Assembly (NCBI GenBank): GCA_947464335.1
Contig: CANHWG010000005.1
Location: 1 to 64,000 of the forward strand
Direction: 5' to 3'
Source of the DNA: Flavobacteriaceae bacterium
Lineage (GTDB): Bacteria > Bacteroidota > Bacteroidia > Flavobacteriales > Flavobacteriaceae
DNA length: 64,000 nucleotides
Shown: positions 24,214-33,522 of the stretch, piece by piece
Numbering within the stretch: the first letter of the stretch is position 1
How the letters are laid out: the number at the start of each line of letters is the position of its first letter
The notes under the pieces: model-generated
Told to the model about the DNA's origin: nothing
Database searches by the model: none
The model's input: the letters and a program-made list of their open reading frames with translations, nothing else
Translations under genes and position numbers: made by a program

Positions 24214-26268
24214 TTACCAAATCTTTACTCTTTTTTCTGGCTCAACATACATTCCGTCTCCTTTTTTAATATCAAAGGCACTGTAGAAAGTATCCAAATT
24301 TAATAACGGCACATAAGCTCTGTACATTCCTGGTGAATGTGGGTCAGTTTTTACTTGGTTTTTCAATGCTTCATCACGCATTTTACTTCTCCAGATAGTT
24401 GCCCATGAAATAAATAAACGTTGTTCTGGAGTATACCCATCAATTAATCCTGGATCTTTATTTTCTTTTAAATACAGTTGCAAACCATCATAAGCTGCAT
24501 TAATTCCGCCTAAATCACCAATGTTTTCACCTAGTGTAAATTTACCATCTACTTTAATTCCAGGAAGCGGCTCTAAAGCCGAGTATTGATCTGCCAAAGC
24601 ATTTCCTAAAGCTGTGAATTTTGACAAGTCATCGGCAGTCCACCAATCTTTTAAGTTTCCTTCGGCATCAAAAGTAGCGCCTTGATCATCAAATCCGTGT
24701 GAAATTTCGTGACCAATGACAGCTCCTATTCCGCCATAATTTACGGCTTCGTCCGCTTGATAATTATAAAATGGTGGCTGTAAAATTGCTGCTGGGAATA
24801 CAATTTCGTTATAAGAAGGATTATAGTAAGCATTTACTGTTTGTGGAGACATTCCCCATTCTGTTTTATCAACTGGTTTGCCTAATTTATCTAAATCTTT
24901 TTTCCAATTCCACTCCGACACATTTTTAAGATTTCCGAAATAGCTTCCACCATCTTCTATACTTTTAACAGATAAAGCTGAATAGTCTTTCCATTTATCT
25001 GGATATCCAATTTTGATTGTTAAGCTATTTAATTTTTCAACCGCTTTTATCTTGGTTTCTGGCGACATCCATGACAAATTGTTAATTCGTAATTCGTAGG
25101 CGCGCATTACATTTCTAATCATTTTATAAGCCTTATCCTTTGCAGCTGCTGGAAACATTTTTTCAACATATAATTTGCCTAGCGCTTCACCAACAGTTCC
25201 GTTAACTACCTGAAGTGCTTTTTCGTGACGTGGTCTTTGTTTTAAAGCTCCAGTTAAAGTTTTTCCATAAAATTCCCAGTTGGCTGTTTCAATATCAGTA
25301 GACAATTGACCCGCTGCACCTCTTAACAACATCCAGCGCATGTATGCCTTCCAGTCATCTACTTTATCCTCAGTAAAAATGGTTTGTAAAGCGGCAATGT
25401 ATTTTGGTTGTGTAACAATAACCGTATCTAGTTTTGTAATTCCAATACCATTTAAATACGAGTTCCAATCGATAATTGGTGCCATTTGTTGCAAATCACT
25501 AATCGCTGTTGGATTGTACTGTTTTTTAGGATCTCTTCGTTCTACTCTGTCTAATCTTGGGCGCGACATGGCAATTTCTAATGCAACTACTTTTTCGGCA
25601 TCCAATTTTGCTTGCGTTGGTGATTTTGCAATAAATGATAACATGCGAGCCACGTGTTCTTGGTATTTTTCTCGTTTTTCTTTTGAGTCTTTGTCTTCTG
25701 AAATATAATAATCTCTATCAGGCAAACCCAATCCGCCTACGCCAAGACTTACTGAATTTTTATTACTGTTTTTATCATCAGCACCTATTCCAAATCCAAA
25801 AAAACCAACTCCACCACCTTTTGCTTCTTCTTCTATCATTAATTTTTGCAAATCTTTGATGTTCTTTATTGCATCAATTTTTGCCAAATACGGTTTTATT
25901 GGAGTAATGCCTTGTTTGTTTCTTGCTACCGTATCCATAGCAGATTTGTACATAATTATCGCTTTCCCTTGATCCGTATTTGGAGCATACTTCGGATTTT
26001 TAGTTGCTTCTTTTAAAATAGCTAATGCATCTTTGTCTGTATTTTGACGTAATTCATCAAAACTTCCCCAACGGGTTTTATCTGCTGGGATTTCAGTGTT
26101 TTTTAACCATGTCCCATTGACAAATTGAAAGAAATTGTCTTTTGGACTTACAGCCGTATTCATATAGGAAGTGTTAATTCCAGGTGTTTTTTGTTGAGCA
26201 TTAAGTTGTAAAACACAAGAGAAAAAACATACGGATAAGAATACTTTGGAAATAGTAATAAGCTTCAT
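24214..26268 (-). CDS. M13 family metallopeptidase (neprilysin/PepO-like)
   Basis: 684 residues with a signal peptide ending near 'FFSCVLQLNAQQ'; the Cys in it could also make a lipoprotein. The zinc site is 'GHEISHGFDDQG' (HExxH) with the third ligand in 'GENIGDLGG' and the substrate-binding 'NAYYNPSYNEIVFPAAILQ'. The C-terminal 'VEPEKRVKIW' ends the family as usual. It cleaves peptides in the periplasm. Single-gene unit; upstream DNA (26269-26440) is AT-rich with no clear motif. Confidence 0.94.
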   Translation of the reverse strand: MKLITISKVFLSVCFFSCVLQLNAQQKTPGINTSYMNTAVSPKDNFFQFVNGTWLKNTEIPADKTRWGSFDELRQNTDKDALAILKEATKNPKYAPNTDQGKAIIMYKSAMDTVARNKQGITPIKPYLAKIDAIKNIKDLQKLMIEEEAKGGGVGFFGFGIGADDKNSNKNSVSLGVGGLGLPDRDYYISEDKDSKEKREKYQEHVARMLSFIAKSPTQAKLDAEKVVALEIAMSRPRLDRVERRDPKKQYNPTAISDLQQMAPIIDWNSYLNGIGITKLDTVIVTQPKYIAALQTIFTEDKVDDWKAYMRWMLLRGAAGQLSTDIETANWEFYGKTLTGALKQRPRHEKALQVVNGTVGEALGKLYVEKMFPAAAKDKAYKMIRNVMRAYELRINNLSWMSPETKIKAVEKLNSLTIKIGYPDKWKDYSALSVKSIEDGGSYFGNLKNVSEWNWKKDLDKLGKPVDKTEWGMSPQTVNAYYNPSYNEIVFPAAILQPPFYNYQADEAVNYGGIGAVIGHEISHGFDDQGATFDAEGNLKDWWTADDLSKFTALGNALADQYSALEPLPGIKVDGKFTLGENIGDLGGINAAYDGLQLYLKENKDPGLIDGYTPEQRLFISWATIWRSKMRDEALKNQVKTDPHSPGMYRAYVPLLNLDTFYSAFDIKKGDGMYVEPEKRVKIW

Positions 26269-26440
26269 AATAAGTTAGTTTTTTAGTTAATTTTTACAAA
26301 TTTATTGTTTCTACTTTAACAATACTTTTTTTAACATAATTATAAGGTTTATTTCTTTGAAAAACATAGAGGCTATAAGTTGCTTTTGTACTTTTGCATA
26401 CTTGTTTATTTTTTTTAATATTCGATATAATCCTATACTA

Positions 26441-27109
26441 ATGCTACCCATAATAAAAAAATATAGAGTTTTTATAATTACATTTTTAGTTTTCTCTGTA
26501 ATTACGATTTCTTTATTTTACCATGTTTTAAAACCGAGTAAAAAACTCCCTATCTATAATCCGGCTGATGTAAATCCAGAATTAGTAGATTCTACCGTTC
26601 AATATATTGCCCGTGAACATAGAATTGCAGACTTCTCATTTGTTAACCAAAATGGAAAAGTGATAACCCAAAAAGACTATGAAGGAAAAATATATGTAGT
26701 TGATTTTTTCTTTACCACTTGCCCTACCATTTGTCCGATAATGACAAAAAACATGGTCGATGTTCAAAAAGCAATTCTAAATAATCCTAAAGTTATGATT
26801 TTATCACACACCGTAACACCCGATATAGATAGTGTTCCTGTATTAAAAAAATATGCTTTAGAAAAAGGAGTTGTCGATTCTAAATGGAATCTTGTTACTG
26901 GTGAAAAAAAAGAAATATACAGCATGGCACGCAAGTCTTATCTAGCCGTAAAATTAGGAAAGCCAAAGGAATTATATGATATGGTTCATACCGAAAACTT
27001 TGTCTTAGTTGATGCCGAAAAAAGAGTTCGAGGTTTTTATGACGGTACCAAAAAAGAAGATATTGAACGATTAATTGAGGATATAAACTGGTTAAGTCAA
27101 AATGAATAA
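26441..27109 (+). CDS. SCO1/SenC family protein (copper delivery / thiol redox)
   Basis: Start placed at 26441, which puts a membrane anchor ('VFIITFLVFSVITISLFYHV') near the N-terminus; 222 residues. The thioredoxin-like domain has the SCO copper motif CPTICP, plus the downstream His in 'DMVHTENFVLVD'. SCO proteins deliver copper to the CuA site of cytochrome oxidase or act as disulfide reductases on the outer face of the inner membrane. Next to the feo genes but with a 60-base gap and a promoter-like TATTTTCG between, so probably separate. Confidence 0.92.
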   Translation: MLPIIKKYRVFIITFLVFSVITISLFYHVLKPSKKLPIYNPADVNPELVDSTVQYIAREHRIADFSFVNQNGKVITQKDYEGKIYVVDFFFTTCPTICPIMTKNMVDVQKAILNNPKVMILSHTVTPDIDSVPVLKKYALEKGVVDSKWNLVTGEKKEIYSMARKSYLAVKLGKPKELYDMVHTENFVLVDAEKRVRGFYDGTKKEDIERLIEDINWLSQNE

Positions 27110-27144
27110 TAACATTTTATTAGGATATTAATTTGTATTTTCGC

Positions 27145-27166
27145 AATCTAAAATCAATCTAAATAA
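27145..27166. promoter_or_regulatory. Direct-repeat motif before feoA (candidate metal-regulator operator)
   Basis: AATCTAAA occurs twice, 11 bases apart (27145 and 27156), the second extending to TCTAAATAA. The same 9-mer recurs before the FecA-like receptor (twice) and the AraC gene. It lies just downstream of a TATTTTCG (27136-27143) that resembles a -7 element. Confidence 0.45.
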
Positions 27167-27169
27167 TCC

Positions 27170-27397
27170 TTGTTAACAATTGACTCTCTTCAAAAAGGGC
27201 AAAAAGCCACAATCATTTCCTTTGACGATACAATAGTTCCGTTAAAACTCATAGAAATGGGATGCCTAGAAGGAAATATAGTCGAGTTACTTCAAATTGC
27301 TCCACTTGGTGACCCTCTATTTTTATCGGTAAACGATACCAATCTTGCTATTAGAAAAGAAATGGCAAGTAGAATTTTTGTTGAAATTTTGAAATAA
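27170..27397 (+). CDS. feoA: FeoA ferrous iron transport accessory protein
   Basis: 75 residues, the normal FeoA size, with an SH3-like fold: 'LQKGQKATIISFDDTIVPLKLIEMGCLEGNIVELLQIAPLGDPLFLSVNDTNLAIRKEMA'. FeoA binds FeoB and stimulates its GTPase-coupled Fe(II) uptake. The start is TTG; no in-frame ATG exists before the conserved sequence. One base separates its stop from feoB. A repeated AATCTAAA motif just upstream is a candidate regulatory site. Confidence 0.93.
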   Translation: MLTIDSLQKGQKATIISFDDTIVPLKLIEMGCLEGNIVELLQIAPLGDPLFLSVNDTNLAIRKEMASRIFVEILK

Positions 27398-27398
27398 A

Positions 27399-29426
27399 AT
27401 GGTAAAAAAAGATACCCTAAAAGTAGCTTTAGTTGGCAATCCAAATACAGGAAAAACATCCTTGTTTAATTCACTTACTGGATTACGGCAGCAAGTAGGA
27501 AACTATCCAGGAATTACGGTAGAAAAAAAGCAAGGTTCTTTTGTTTTAAACAACCATCAAAAAGTTTCTGTTATTGATTTACCTGGAACTTACAGTTTAA
27601 ACCCAAGTTCAATTGATGAAAGTGTTACCACTGAATATTTATTAGATTCAAAAAATAAAGATTTTCCACAAGTAGCAATAATTGTGGCCGAAGCGGAGAA
27701 TTTAAAACGAAATCTATTGCTTTTCACACAAGTAAAAGATTTAGGCATTCCAACGATTTTAGTCATTAATATGGCTGATAGAATGTTGTTAAAAGGCATT
27801 TCAATCAACAAAGAAAATCTCGAAAAACAGCTTGACACTACAATAGTCTTCACAAGTGCTCGTAAGAATACTGGAATTTCGGATTTGAAAAACGCCATTC
27901 AAAATTTGGACCAACAATCAAATAAACCCCTTTTTTCAAAGGATATCTCAATCTATAAAACGTGGCTTTCAGATACCTATAAATTTGGTTTTATGGATAT
28001 TGATGACAAGCAAAAACAAACAATAGTAAAAAAAGAGCAACATCATGAAACCGTAAAACGATACCAATTTATCAATTCGGTTTTGAAAGATAATTTTGAA
28101 AAAGATTCAACAATCGCAACCGACTTTGACTCCCGATTAGACAAAATATTGACACACAAATTCTTCGGATACATTATATTCTTGACTTTATTAATATTTA
28201 TATTTCAAGCCGTTTTTTCTTGGTCTAGCCCATTTATGGATTTTATAGACGTAAGTTTTGCTTCCTTAACCGAAACCATTGCAACGCATTTACCTGAAGG
28301 AAAAATTAACGAATTGATTACTCAAGGAATTATCCCAGGTATTGGTGGCATTGTGATTTTTGTACCTCAAATTGCCATACTTTTTCTCTTCATTGCAGTG
28401 TTGGAAGAAAGTGGTTACATGAGTCGTGTGGTTTTTTTAATGGATAAAATCATGCGTAAATTTGGTTTAAACGGAAAAAGTGTGGTGCCTTTAATTTCTG
28501 GAAATGCCTGTGCTATTCCTGCTGTGATGGCAACTCGAAATATTGAAGATTGGAAAGAAAGATTAATTACTATTTTAGTTACACCATTTTCAGTTTGTTC
28601 TGCTCGGCTTCCGGTTTATTCTATCATTATATCGCTAATTGTCCCCAAGCAGAAAGTCTTTGGGTTTATTAATTCACAAGCATTAACTTTATTAGGAATG
28701 TATGTTTTTGGTATTGTTTTAGCGTTACTTTCAGCTGTGATTTTAACGAAAATGATCAAAGCAAAAAACAAATCGTATTTTGTAATTGAAATGCCTTCCT
28801 ATAAAATGCCTCAATTTCGAAATGTTTTTTATACAGTTTTTGAAAAGACCAAATCATTTGCAATCGACGCAGGGAAAATCATTTTGGCCGTTTCAATTGT
28901 ACTTTGGTTTTTAGCTTCGCATGGTGGCGAAAATTTTGATAATTCAAAAGAAATTATCAGCAGTAAAATTGAAAATAAAAACCTCCCTGAAAAGGAACTA
29001 AACGCTGCTATCGCCTCTTTCCAAATTGAAAATTCCTATATCGGAATGATGGGTAAAGCAATTGAACCGGCGATAAAACCATTGGGTTATGATTGGAAAA
29101 TAGGAATTGCAATTATCACTTCATTTGCAGCCAGAGAGGTTTTTGTAGGAACACTAGCTACCATTTATAGCGTTGAAGATGCTGAAGATGAAGGCACTAT
29201 AAAATCTAAAATGCAAGCCGCAACTTTTTCCAACGGTGAAAAAATATTTACAATCCCAACTGGGGTTTCACTCTTACTATTTTATGCGATTGCATTGCAA
29301 TGTGGCGCCACTGTGGCTATTGTTAAAAGAGAAACCAACTCTTGGAAATGGGCGCTTATTCAGCTTTTTGGAATGGGAATACTTGCTTATTTGTTTGCTT
29401 TTATTGGCTATTCTCTTTTGAAGTAA
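27399..29426 (+). CDS. feoB: Ferrous iron transporter FeoB
   Basis: 675 residues. N-terminal G domain with G1 'GNPNTGKTS', G3 'DLPG', and G4 'NMAD', then a helical GDI-like region, and the membrane part with two Gate domains ('GNACAIPAVMATR' with the conserved Cys, and 'ITSFAAREVFVGTLATIY'). Shorter than the E. coli protein (773), as usual in Bacteroidota. It moves Fe(II) across the inner membrane. Cotranscribed with feoA; no FeoC follows directly, but a Cys-rich peptide typical of FeoB partners lies after the next gene. Confidence 0.97.
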   Translation: MVKKDTLKVALVGNPNTGKTSLFNSLTGLRQQVGNYPGITVEKKQGSFVLNNHQKVSVIDLPGTYSLNPSSIDESVTTEYLLDSKNKDFPQVAIIVAEAENLKRNLLLFTQVKDLGIPTILVINMADRMLLKGISINKENLEKQLDTTIVFTSARKNTGISDLKNAIQNLDQQSNKPLFSKDISIYKTWLSDTYKFGFMDIDDKQKQTIVKKEQHHETVKRYQFINSVLKDNFEKDSTIATDFDSRLDKILTHKFFGYIIFLTLLIFIFQAVFSWSSPFMDFIDVSFASLTETIATHLPEGKINELITQGIIPGIGGIVIFVPQIAILFLFIAVLEESGYMSRVVFLMDKIMRKFGLNGKSVVPLISGNACAIPAVMATRNIEDWKERLITILVTPFSVCSARLPVYSIIISLIVPKQKVFGFINSQALTLLGMYVFGIVLALLSAVILTKMIKAKNKSYFVIEMPSYKMPQFRNVFYTVFEKTKSFAIDAGKIILAVSIVLWFLASHGGENFDNSKEIISSKIENKNLPEKELNAAIASFQIENSYIGMMGKAIEPAIKPLGYDWKIGIAIITSFAAREVFVGTLATIYSVEDAEDEGTIKSKMQAATFSNGEKIFTIPTGVSLLLFYAIALQCGATVAIVKRETNSWKWALIQLFGMGILAYLFAFIGYSLLK

Positions 29427-29507
29427 ATCAACAAATGTTAATTTTTTTGTTACTGGTATATGACAATCAATGCTTTGTAAAATAATTTCATTTTTTATTA
29501 TTTATAA

Positions 29508-29539
29508 TTTGTCTAAATAAAATTAAGCAGTTATTTTTG
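29508..29539 (+). promoter_or_regulatory. Promoter with internal TCTAAATAA motif
   Basis: TTTG (29508-29511) and TATTTTTG (29532-29539), 20 bases apart, form an almost ideal Bacteroidota promoter. TCTAAATAA lies between them at 29512-29520 and again at 29554-29562 after the start site, which suits a repressor. Confidence 0.6.
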
Positions 29540-29566
29540 CTGTATAGAATTAATCTAAATAACAAA

Positions 29567-31798
29567 ATGAAGTTCCAAATAACACTGCTTTTCTTTGCCA
29601 TCTCCTTTACTTCTCTTGCCCAAGAATACGATCTTGCCTTTAACGATACAATAAAAAGATTATCCCCTGTAATTATTACCCCTAAACAACAAAGCCCTGA
29701 AAGAATGCCTGAAATAAAAGAAAATATTCTTTTTTCTGGTAAAAAAAATGAGGTGTTAAAGCTATCCAATATCAATGGGAACTTCACAACAAATAATGCC
29801 CGAGAAATTTTTGCTAGAATTCCAGGTGTTACCATATGGGAAAATGAAGGTTCGGGAATTCAAATCAATGTTGGAGTAAGAGGTTTAAGTCCAAACCGAA
29901 GCTGGGAATTAAACACAAGACAAAACGGTTATGATATTTCATCTGATGTTTTTGGCTATCCTGAAGCCTATTACAACCCACCATTAGAGGCTGTAGAAAC
30001 TATAGAATTAGTTCGCGGTGGTTCTTCGTTACAGTTTGGACCACAATTTGGCGGAATGTTGAACTATGTCTTAAAAAGAGAAACCAAAAAGAAATTTTCA
30101 TTTGAAACACAAAATACGGTTGGAAGTTATGGTTTGATGAGTACCTATAACGCCATTGGCGGTACTTTTAAAAAGTTCTCCTATTATGTATACAATCATT
30201 CTCGTAGCGCCGATGGATGGAGAGAGAATAGTGATTACACCGTTAGAAATTCACATGTTTTTGTAGAATATCGTTTTACAGAAAACACAAAACTATCGGC
30301 AGAATATACCAATATGGATTATAAAATGCAACAAGCTGGTGGTTTAACCGATGAGCAATTCAATGCAAATCCTAGACAATCTTTAAGAGAAAGAAATTGG
30401 TTTGGCACACCTTGGAATGTGTTTTCGATAAATTTTGACACCAAAATAAGTGACAATTTTACGTCAAACACGAAATTATTTGGACTTATTGGCGAACGAA
30501 ATAGCGTGGGTTTTACGGCTACACCAAATGTCGAGGATGCCATAAATCCTGCAACAAACAATTATGCAAATCGTAGAGTAGATCGTGATTATTATAAAAA
30601 CTTTGGACTCGAAAACAGAAACATCTATAAATATAAATTAGGAAAAATCAATAATAATCTTGCCTTTGGAGTTCGTTTGTATAAAGCCAATACGCAACGT
30701 CTGCAAGATGGTAAAGGAACAACTGGTTCCGATTTTGATTTGTCAATTGAGGGAAGATTTGCGCGTGATTTAGACTTTACAACTGAAAATGTGGCTGTTT
30801 TTGCAGAAAATCAATTTAAAGTTACCGAAAAATTTAGTGTAACTCCAGGTGTTCGTTATGAGTACATTCAGAACACAGGCGAAGGAAGATTTGGAGTTAG
30901 TAGCGGAAATGATGTGGCTTTTCCTGATAAGACAATTTCACGCAGTAAACCATTATTTGGACTAGGATTGGAGTATAAATTCAGAACAACTAATATTTAT
31001 GCCAATATTACGCAAGCTTTTAGACCTGTATTGTTTTCAGATCTTACGCCACCAGCCGTTTCTGATGTGATTGATCCAAATTTAAAAGATGCTAGCGGTT
31101 TTAATGCTGATGTAGGTTTTAGAGGAAACTATAAAAACTATTTAAATTTTGATTTTAGTTTATTTTATTTAAGCTACAACAATAGAGTTGGCGGTATCAG
31201 ACAATTTTTAAACAATGATGAACCAACACAAGGAACATTTATTTATAGAACCAATTTAGGCGAAACGGTGAATAAAGGAATTGAAGGTTTCTTCAATTTA
31301 AACATTACTCGCTTATTTGAAATTGAAAAACCCTATGGAAATCTAGATTTCTTTGCATCCGTAAGTTTTATTGATAGTCGTTATACTGATTTTAGGATTT
31401 TTAGTACTCCTTCAGCACCAGATTTTACCATTACTGAAACCAATCTTTCAGGTAATAGAGTGGAAAACGCACCGAGATACATTCATAATTTTGGACTTTC
31501 TTGGAGTAATAATAACATATCGGCAACAGCACAATACAGAATGTCGGGCAGAATTTTTACTGATGCAAACAATACTACAACTCCATCTGCCAATGGCGTA
31601 ACAGGACTTTTGGATGAATATCGGGTTTTTGATTTATCCACCGAATATAAATTCTTAAAAAATTACAACATTCGCGCAGGAGTTAATAACTTACTCAACG
31701 AAGATTATGCCACTCGAAGAGCGGGTGGTTATCCTGGCCCAGGAATTTTACCAGGAGAAGGAAGAACATTCTATATTTCGATAGGCGCTAAACTTTAA
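29567..31798 (+). CDS. TonB-dependent receptor (FecA-like)
   Basis: Start moved to 29567 for a clear signal peptide, 'MKFQITLLFFAISFTSLAQ'; 743 residues. Plug domain (about 40-190) with 'NNAREIFARIPGVTIWENEGSGIQINVGVRGLSPNRSWELNTRQNGYDI', then a 22-strand barrel ending 'GEGRTFYISIGAKL'. 'VRGLSPNRSWELNTRQNG' and 'RGGSSLQFGPQFGGMLNY' resemble the Fe(III)-dicitrate receptor FecA. It would import a ferric chelate across the outer membrane with TonB energy. Location between feoB and a FeoB-associated peptide, and the shared TCTAAATAA motif, agree with iron control. Confidence 0.92.
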   Translation: MKFQITLLFFAISFTSLAQEYDLAFNDTIKRLSPVIITPKQQSPERMPEIKENILFSGKKNEVLKLSNINGNFTTNNAREIFARIPGVTIWENEGSGIQINVGVRGLSPNRSWELNTRQNGYDISSDVFGYPEAYYNPPLEAVETIELVRGGSSLQFGPQFGGMLNYVLKRETKKKFSFETQNTVGSYGLMSTYNAIGGTFKKFSYYVYNHSRSADGWRENSDYTVRNSHVFVEYRFTENTKLSAEYTNMDYKMQQAGGLTDEQFNANPRQSLRERNWFGTPWNVFSINFDTKISDNFTSNTKLFGLIGERNSVGFTATPNVEDAINPATNNYANRRVDRDYYKNFGLENRNIYKYKLGKINNNLAFGVRLYKANTQRLQDGKGTTGSDFDLSIEGRFARDLDFTTENVAVFAENQFKVTEKFSVTPGVRYEYIQNTGEGRFGVSSGNDVAFPDKTISRSKPLFGLGLEYKFRTTNIYANITQAFRPVLFSDLTPPAVSDVIDPNLKDASGFNADVGFRGNYKNYLNFDFSLFYLSYNNRVGGIRQFLNNDEPTQGTFIYRTNLGETVNKGIEGFFNLNITRLFEIEKPYGNLDFFASVSFIDSRYTDFRIFSTPSAPDFTITETNLSGNRVENAPRYIHNFGLSWSNNNISATAQYRMSGRIFTDANNTTTPSANGVTGLLDEYRVFDLSTEYKFLKNYNIRAGVNNLLNEDYATRRAGGYPGPGILPGEGRTFYISIGAKL

Positions 31799-31802
31799 CA
31801 TA

Positions 31803-31838
31803 AAAAGGTTCTCTAAAATTAGAGAACCTTTTACTTTT
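31803..31838 (+). terminator. Rho-independent terminator of the FecA-like receptor gene
   Basis: A perfect 12-bp stem AAAAGGTTCTCT/AGAGAACCTTTT with a 6-base loop, followed by a short T-rich tail. Confidence 0.9.
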
Positions 31839-31843
31839 GTATT

Positions 31844-31969
31844 ATGGATTTTCAAGAAATACTGGTTTATATACTTATGATAGTTGCACTTGGTTTCCTT
31901 GTCCGAAAATTTTTTTGGAAATCTAAGTCAAAGAAGAACTGCGGCAATGGCAATTGTGGTTGTCATTAA
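31844..31969 (+). CDS. FeoB-associated Cys-rich membrane peptide
   Basis: Too short for the ORF track. ATG at 31844 gives 41 residues: a single membrane helix ('ILVYILMIVALGFLVRKFFW'), a basic linker and a Cys-rich tail 'NCGNGNCGCH'. This is the layout of the small peptides annotated as FeoB-associated Cys-rich membrane proteins. The tail may hold iron or an Fe-S cluster near FeoB. It lies five bases after a terminator, so expression needs readthrough or its own promoter. Its stop overlaps the end of the convergent ZIP gene by four bases. Confidence 0.82.
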   Translation: MDFQEILVYILMIVALGFLVRKFFWKSKSKKNCGNGNCGCH

Positions 31970-32784
31970 CCCAAAGCCACATCCAAAGTCATCATCACAA
32001 TAAATCCACCAATTAAACCTAACGTAGCAATGTCGGTGTTTTTATCTTGCTGGGTTTCTGGAATTACTTCTTCTACCACTACAAATATCATGGCTCCAGC
32101 AGCAAATGCTAAAGCATACGGCAAAATCGGAATGAAAAATATAACCGCAACAGCACCTAAAACACCCGCAATGGGCTCAACCAAAGCCGATGATTGTCCG
32201 TACATAAAACTTTTCCATCTACTCATTCCCATTCTGCGTAATGGCATTGAAACCGCAATTCCTTCTGGAAAATTTTGAATTCCAATACCAATTGCCAAGG
32301 TAACGGCACCCGCAATTGATGCTTCGGGTATTCCTGCCGCAACACCACCAAAAAGAACTCCAACCGCCAAACCTTCAGGAATATTATGTAACGTAATCGC
32401 TAAAACCAACAATGTCGTTCGTTGCCAAGGCGATTTTACTCCTTCGGTCTCTTTAAAATTGATGTGTAAATGAGGTAACAATTTATCCAACCCAAAAATA
32501 AATAAAGCGCCTAAGGCAAATCCAACGGCTGCCGGAATAACTTTAACAAATCCTTCTCCATGGCTCATTTCAATAGCGGGTGCCAACAAACTCCAAAAGC
32601 TAGCCGCTATCATAACACCACCCGTAAAACCTAGCATTCCGTCAAGAACAACGCGATTCATATTCTTAAAAAAGAACACAAAAGATGCTCCCAAAGCGGT
32701 TAAAAACCAAGTAAATAACGTGGCGTATAAAGCCGCTAAAACTGGATTTATACTTTCGAAATAGGCAATAATTGACTCAAACAT
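31966..32784 (-). CDS. zupT: ZIP family metal transporter
   Basis: 272 residues, eight membrane helices. The ZIP signature is in helices IV and V: 'VLAITLHNIPEGLAVGVLFGG' and 'AIGIGIQNFPEGIAVSMPLRRMG'. A short His stretch, 'LLPHLHINF', marks the variable loop. ZIP proteins import Zn(II), Fe(II) or Mn(II) through the inner membrane. Cotranscribed with the DtxR/MntR regulator just upstream (two-base gap), which suggests direct metal feedback. Symbol by family resemblance to ZupT; metal specificity not determined. Confidence 0.92.
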   Translation of the reverse strand: MFESIIAYFESINPVLAALYATLFTWFLTALGASFVFFFKNMNRVVLDGMLGFTGGVMIAASFWSLLAPAIEMSHGEGFVKVIPAAVGFALGALFIFGLDKLLPHLHINFKETEGVKSPWQRTTLLVLAITLHNIPEGLAVGVLFGGVAAGIPEASIAGAVTLAIGIGIQNFPEGIAVSMPLRRMGMSRWKSFMYGQSSALVEPIAGVLGAVAVIFFIPILPYALAFAAGAMIFVVVEEVIPETQQDKNTDIATLGLIGGFIVMMTLDVALG

Positions 32785-32786
32785 AA

Positions 32787-33434
32787 TTAATGAACGTATA
32801 AATTAGTAGCTATTTTATTGGATATTGTAATTTCTTTAGAATTGATTTCCACCAATAAAGTATCATCAAAACTTTCTTTTTCTTTGACCACAAAAGTAGA
32901 ACCTAAAGCTATTTTTTGTTTATCTAAATACTTTAAAAAATCGGAAGACGAATCTTTCACACCTATACAACGGTATTCCTTATTTAGCTCTACATCGGAT
33001 AGTAATAATTTAGTCACTTTTTTTATTTCACCGTCAGCATTCGGAATGGGATCGCCATGCGGGTCAAAATCAGGAAATCCTAAAAACTTATCCAACTTAT
33101 TGATTAATGATTCTGATTTTATATGCTCTAATTCTTCTGCAATGTCATGCACTTCGTCCCAAGAAAAATGAAGCTTTTCTACCAAAAAAACTTCCCACAA
33201 ACGGTGTTTTCTAACAATCATTTTAGCCGAATGAAATCCTTTCTCTGTCAAGGTTACGCCTTGGTATTTTTGATAGGCAACCAATTCTTTTTCGGAAAGT
33301 TTTTTTAACATATCGGTTACCGACGATGCTTTGGTATCCATTGTTCCTGCAATAGCATTCGTATTGACACCTTTTGGTGAAACCAAGGATAAATGATAGA
33401 TAACTTTTAAATAATTCTCTTCGGATGTAGTCAT
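32787..33434 (-). CDS. DtxR/MntR family metal-dependent repressor
   Basis: 215 residues. N-terminal winged helix ('TSEENYLKVIYHLSLVSPKGVNTNAIAGTMDTKASSVTDMLKKLSEKELV'), dimerisation/metal domain with ligand candidates in 'VEKLHFSWDEVHDIAEELEHIKSE', and a C-terminal FeoA/SH3-like domain. It would bind operators when loaded with Fe(II) or Mn(II). It heads an operon with the ZIP transporter and is divergent from the second TonB receptor, in the middle of an iron-uptake block, so it is the obvious candidate regulator of feoAB and the receptors. Confidence 0.94.
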   Translation of the reverse strand: MTTSEENYLKVIYHLSLVSPKGVNTNAIAGTMDTKASSVTDMLKKLSEKELVAYQKYQGVTLTEKGFHSAKMIVRKHRLWEVFLVEKLHFSWDEVHDIAEELEHIKSESLINKLDKFLGFPDFDPHGDPIPNADGEIKKVTKLLLSDVELNKEYRCIGVKDSSSDFLKYLDKQKIALGSTFVVKEKESFDDTLLVEINSKEITISNKIATNLYVH

Positions 33435-33494
33435 AAAAACAAGTTATTTTATACAAATAAAAGAAATTAATTTCATTGGTTATAAATATATTTT

Positions 33495-33511
33495 TAGTTT
33501 TGTCTAAATTT
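33495..33511 (+). promoter_or_regulatory. -7 element TAGTTTTG followed by TCTAAATTT motif
   Basis: TAGTTTTG (33495-33502) is an exact TAnnTTTG match 20 bases before the receptor ATG, immediately followed by TCTAAATTT, a variant of the motif seen before feoA. Confidence 0.45.
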
Positions 33512-33522
33512 AAATTTCGTAG

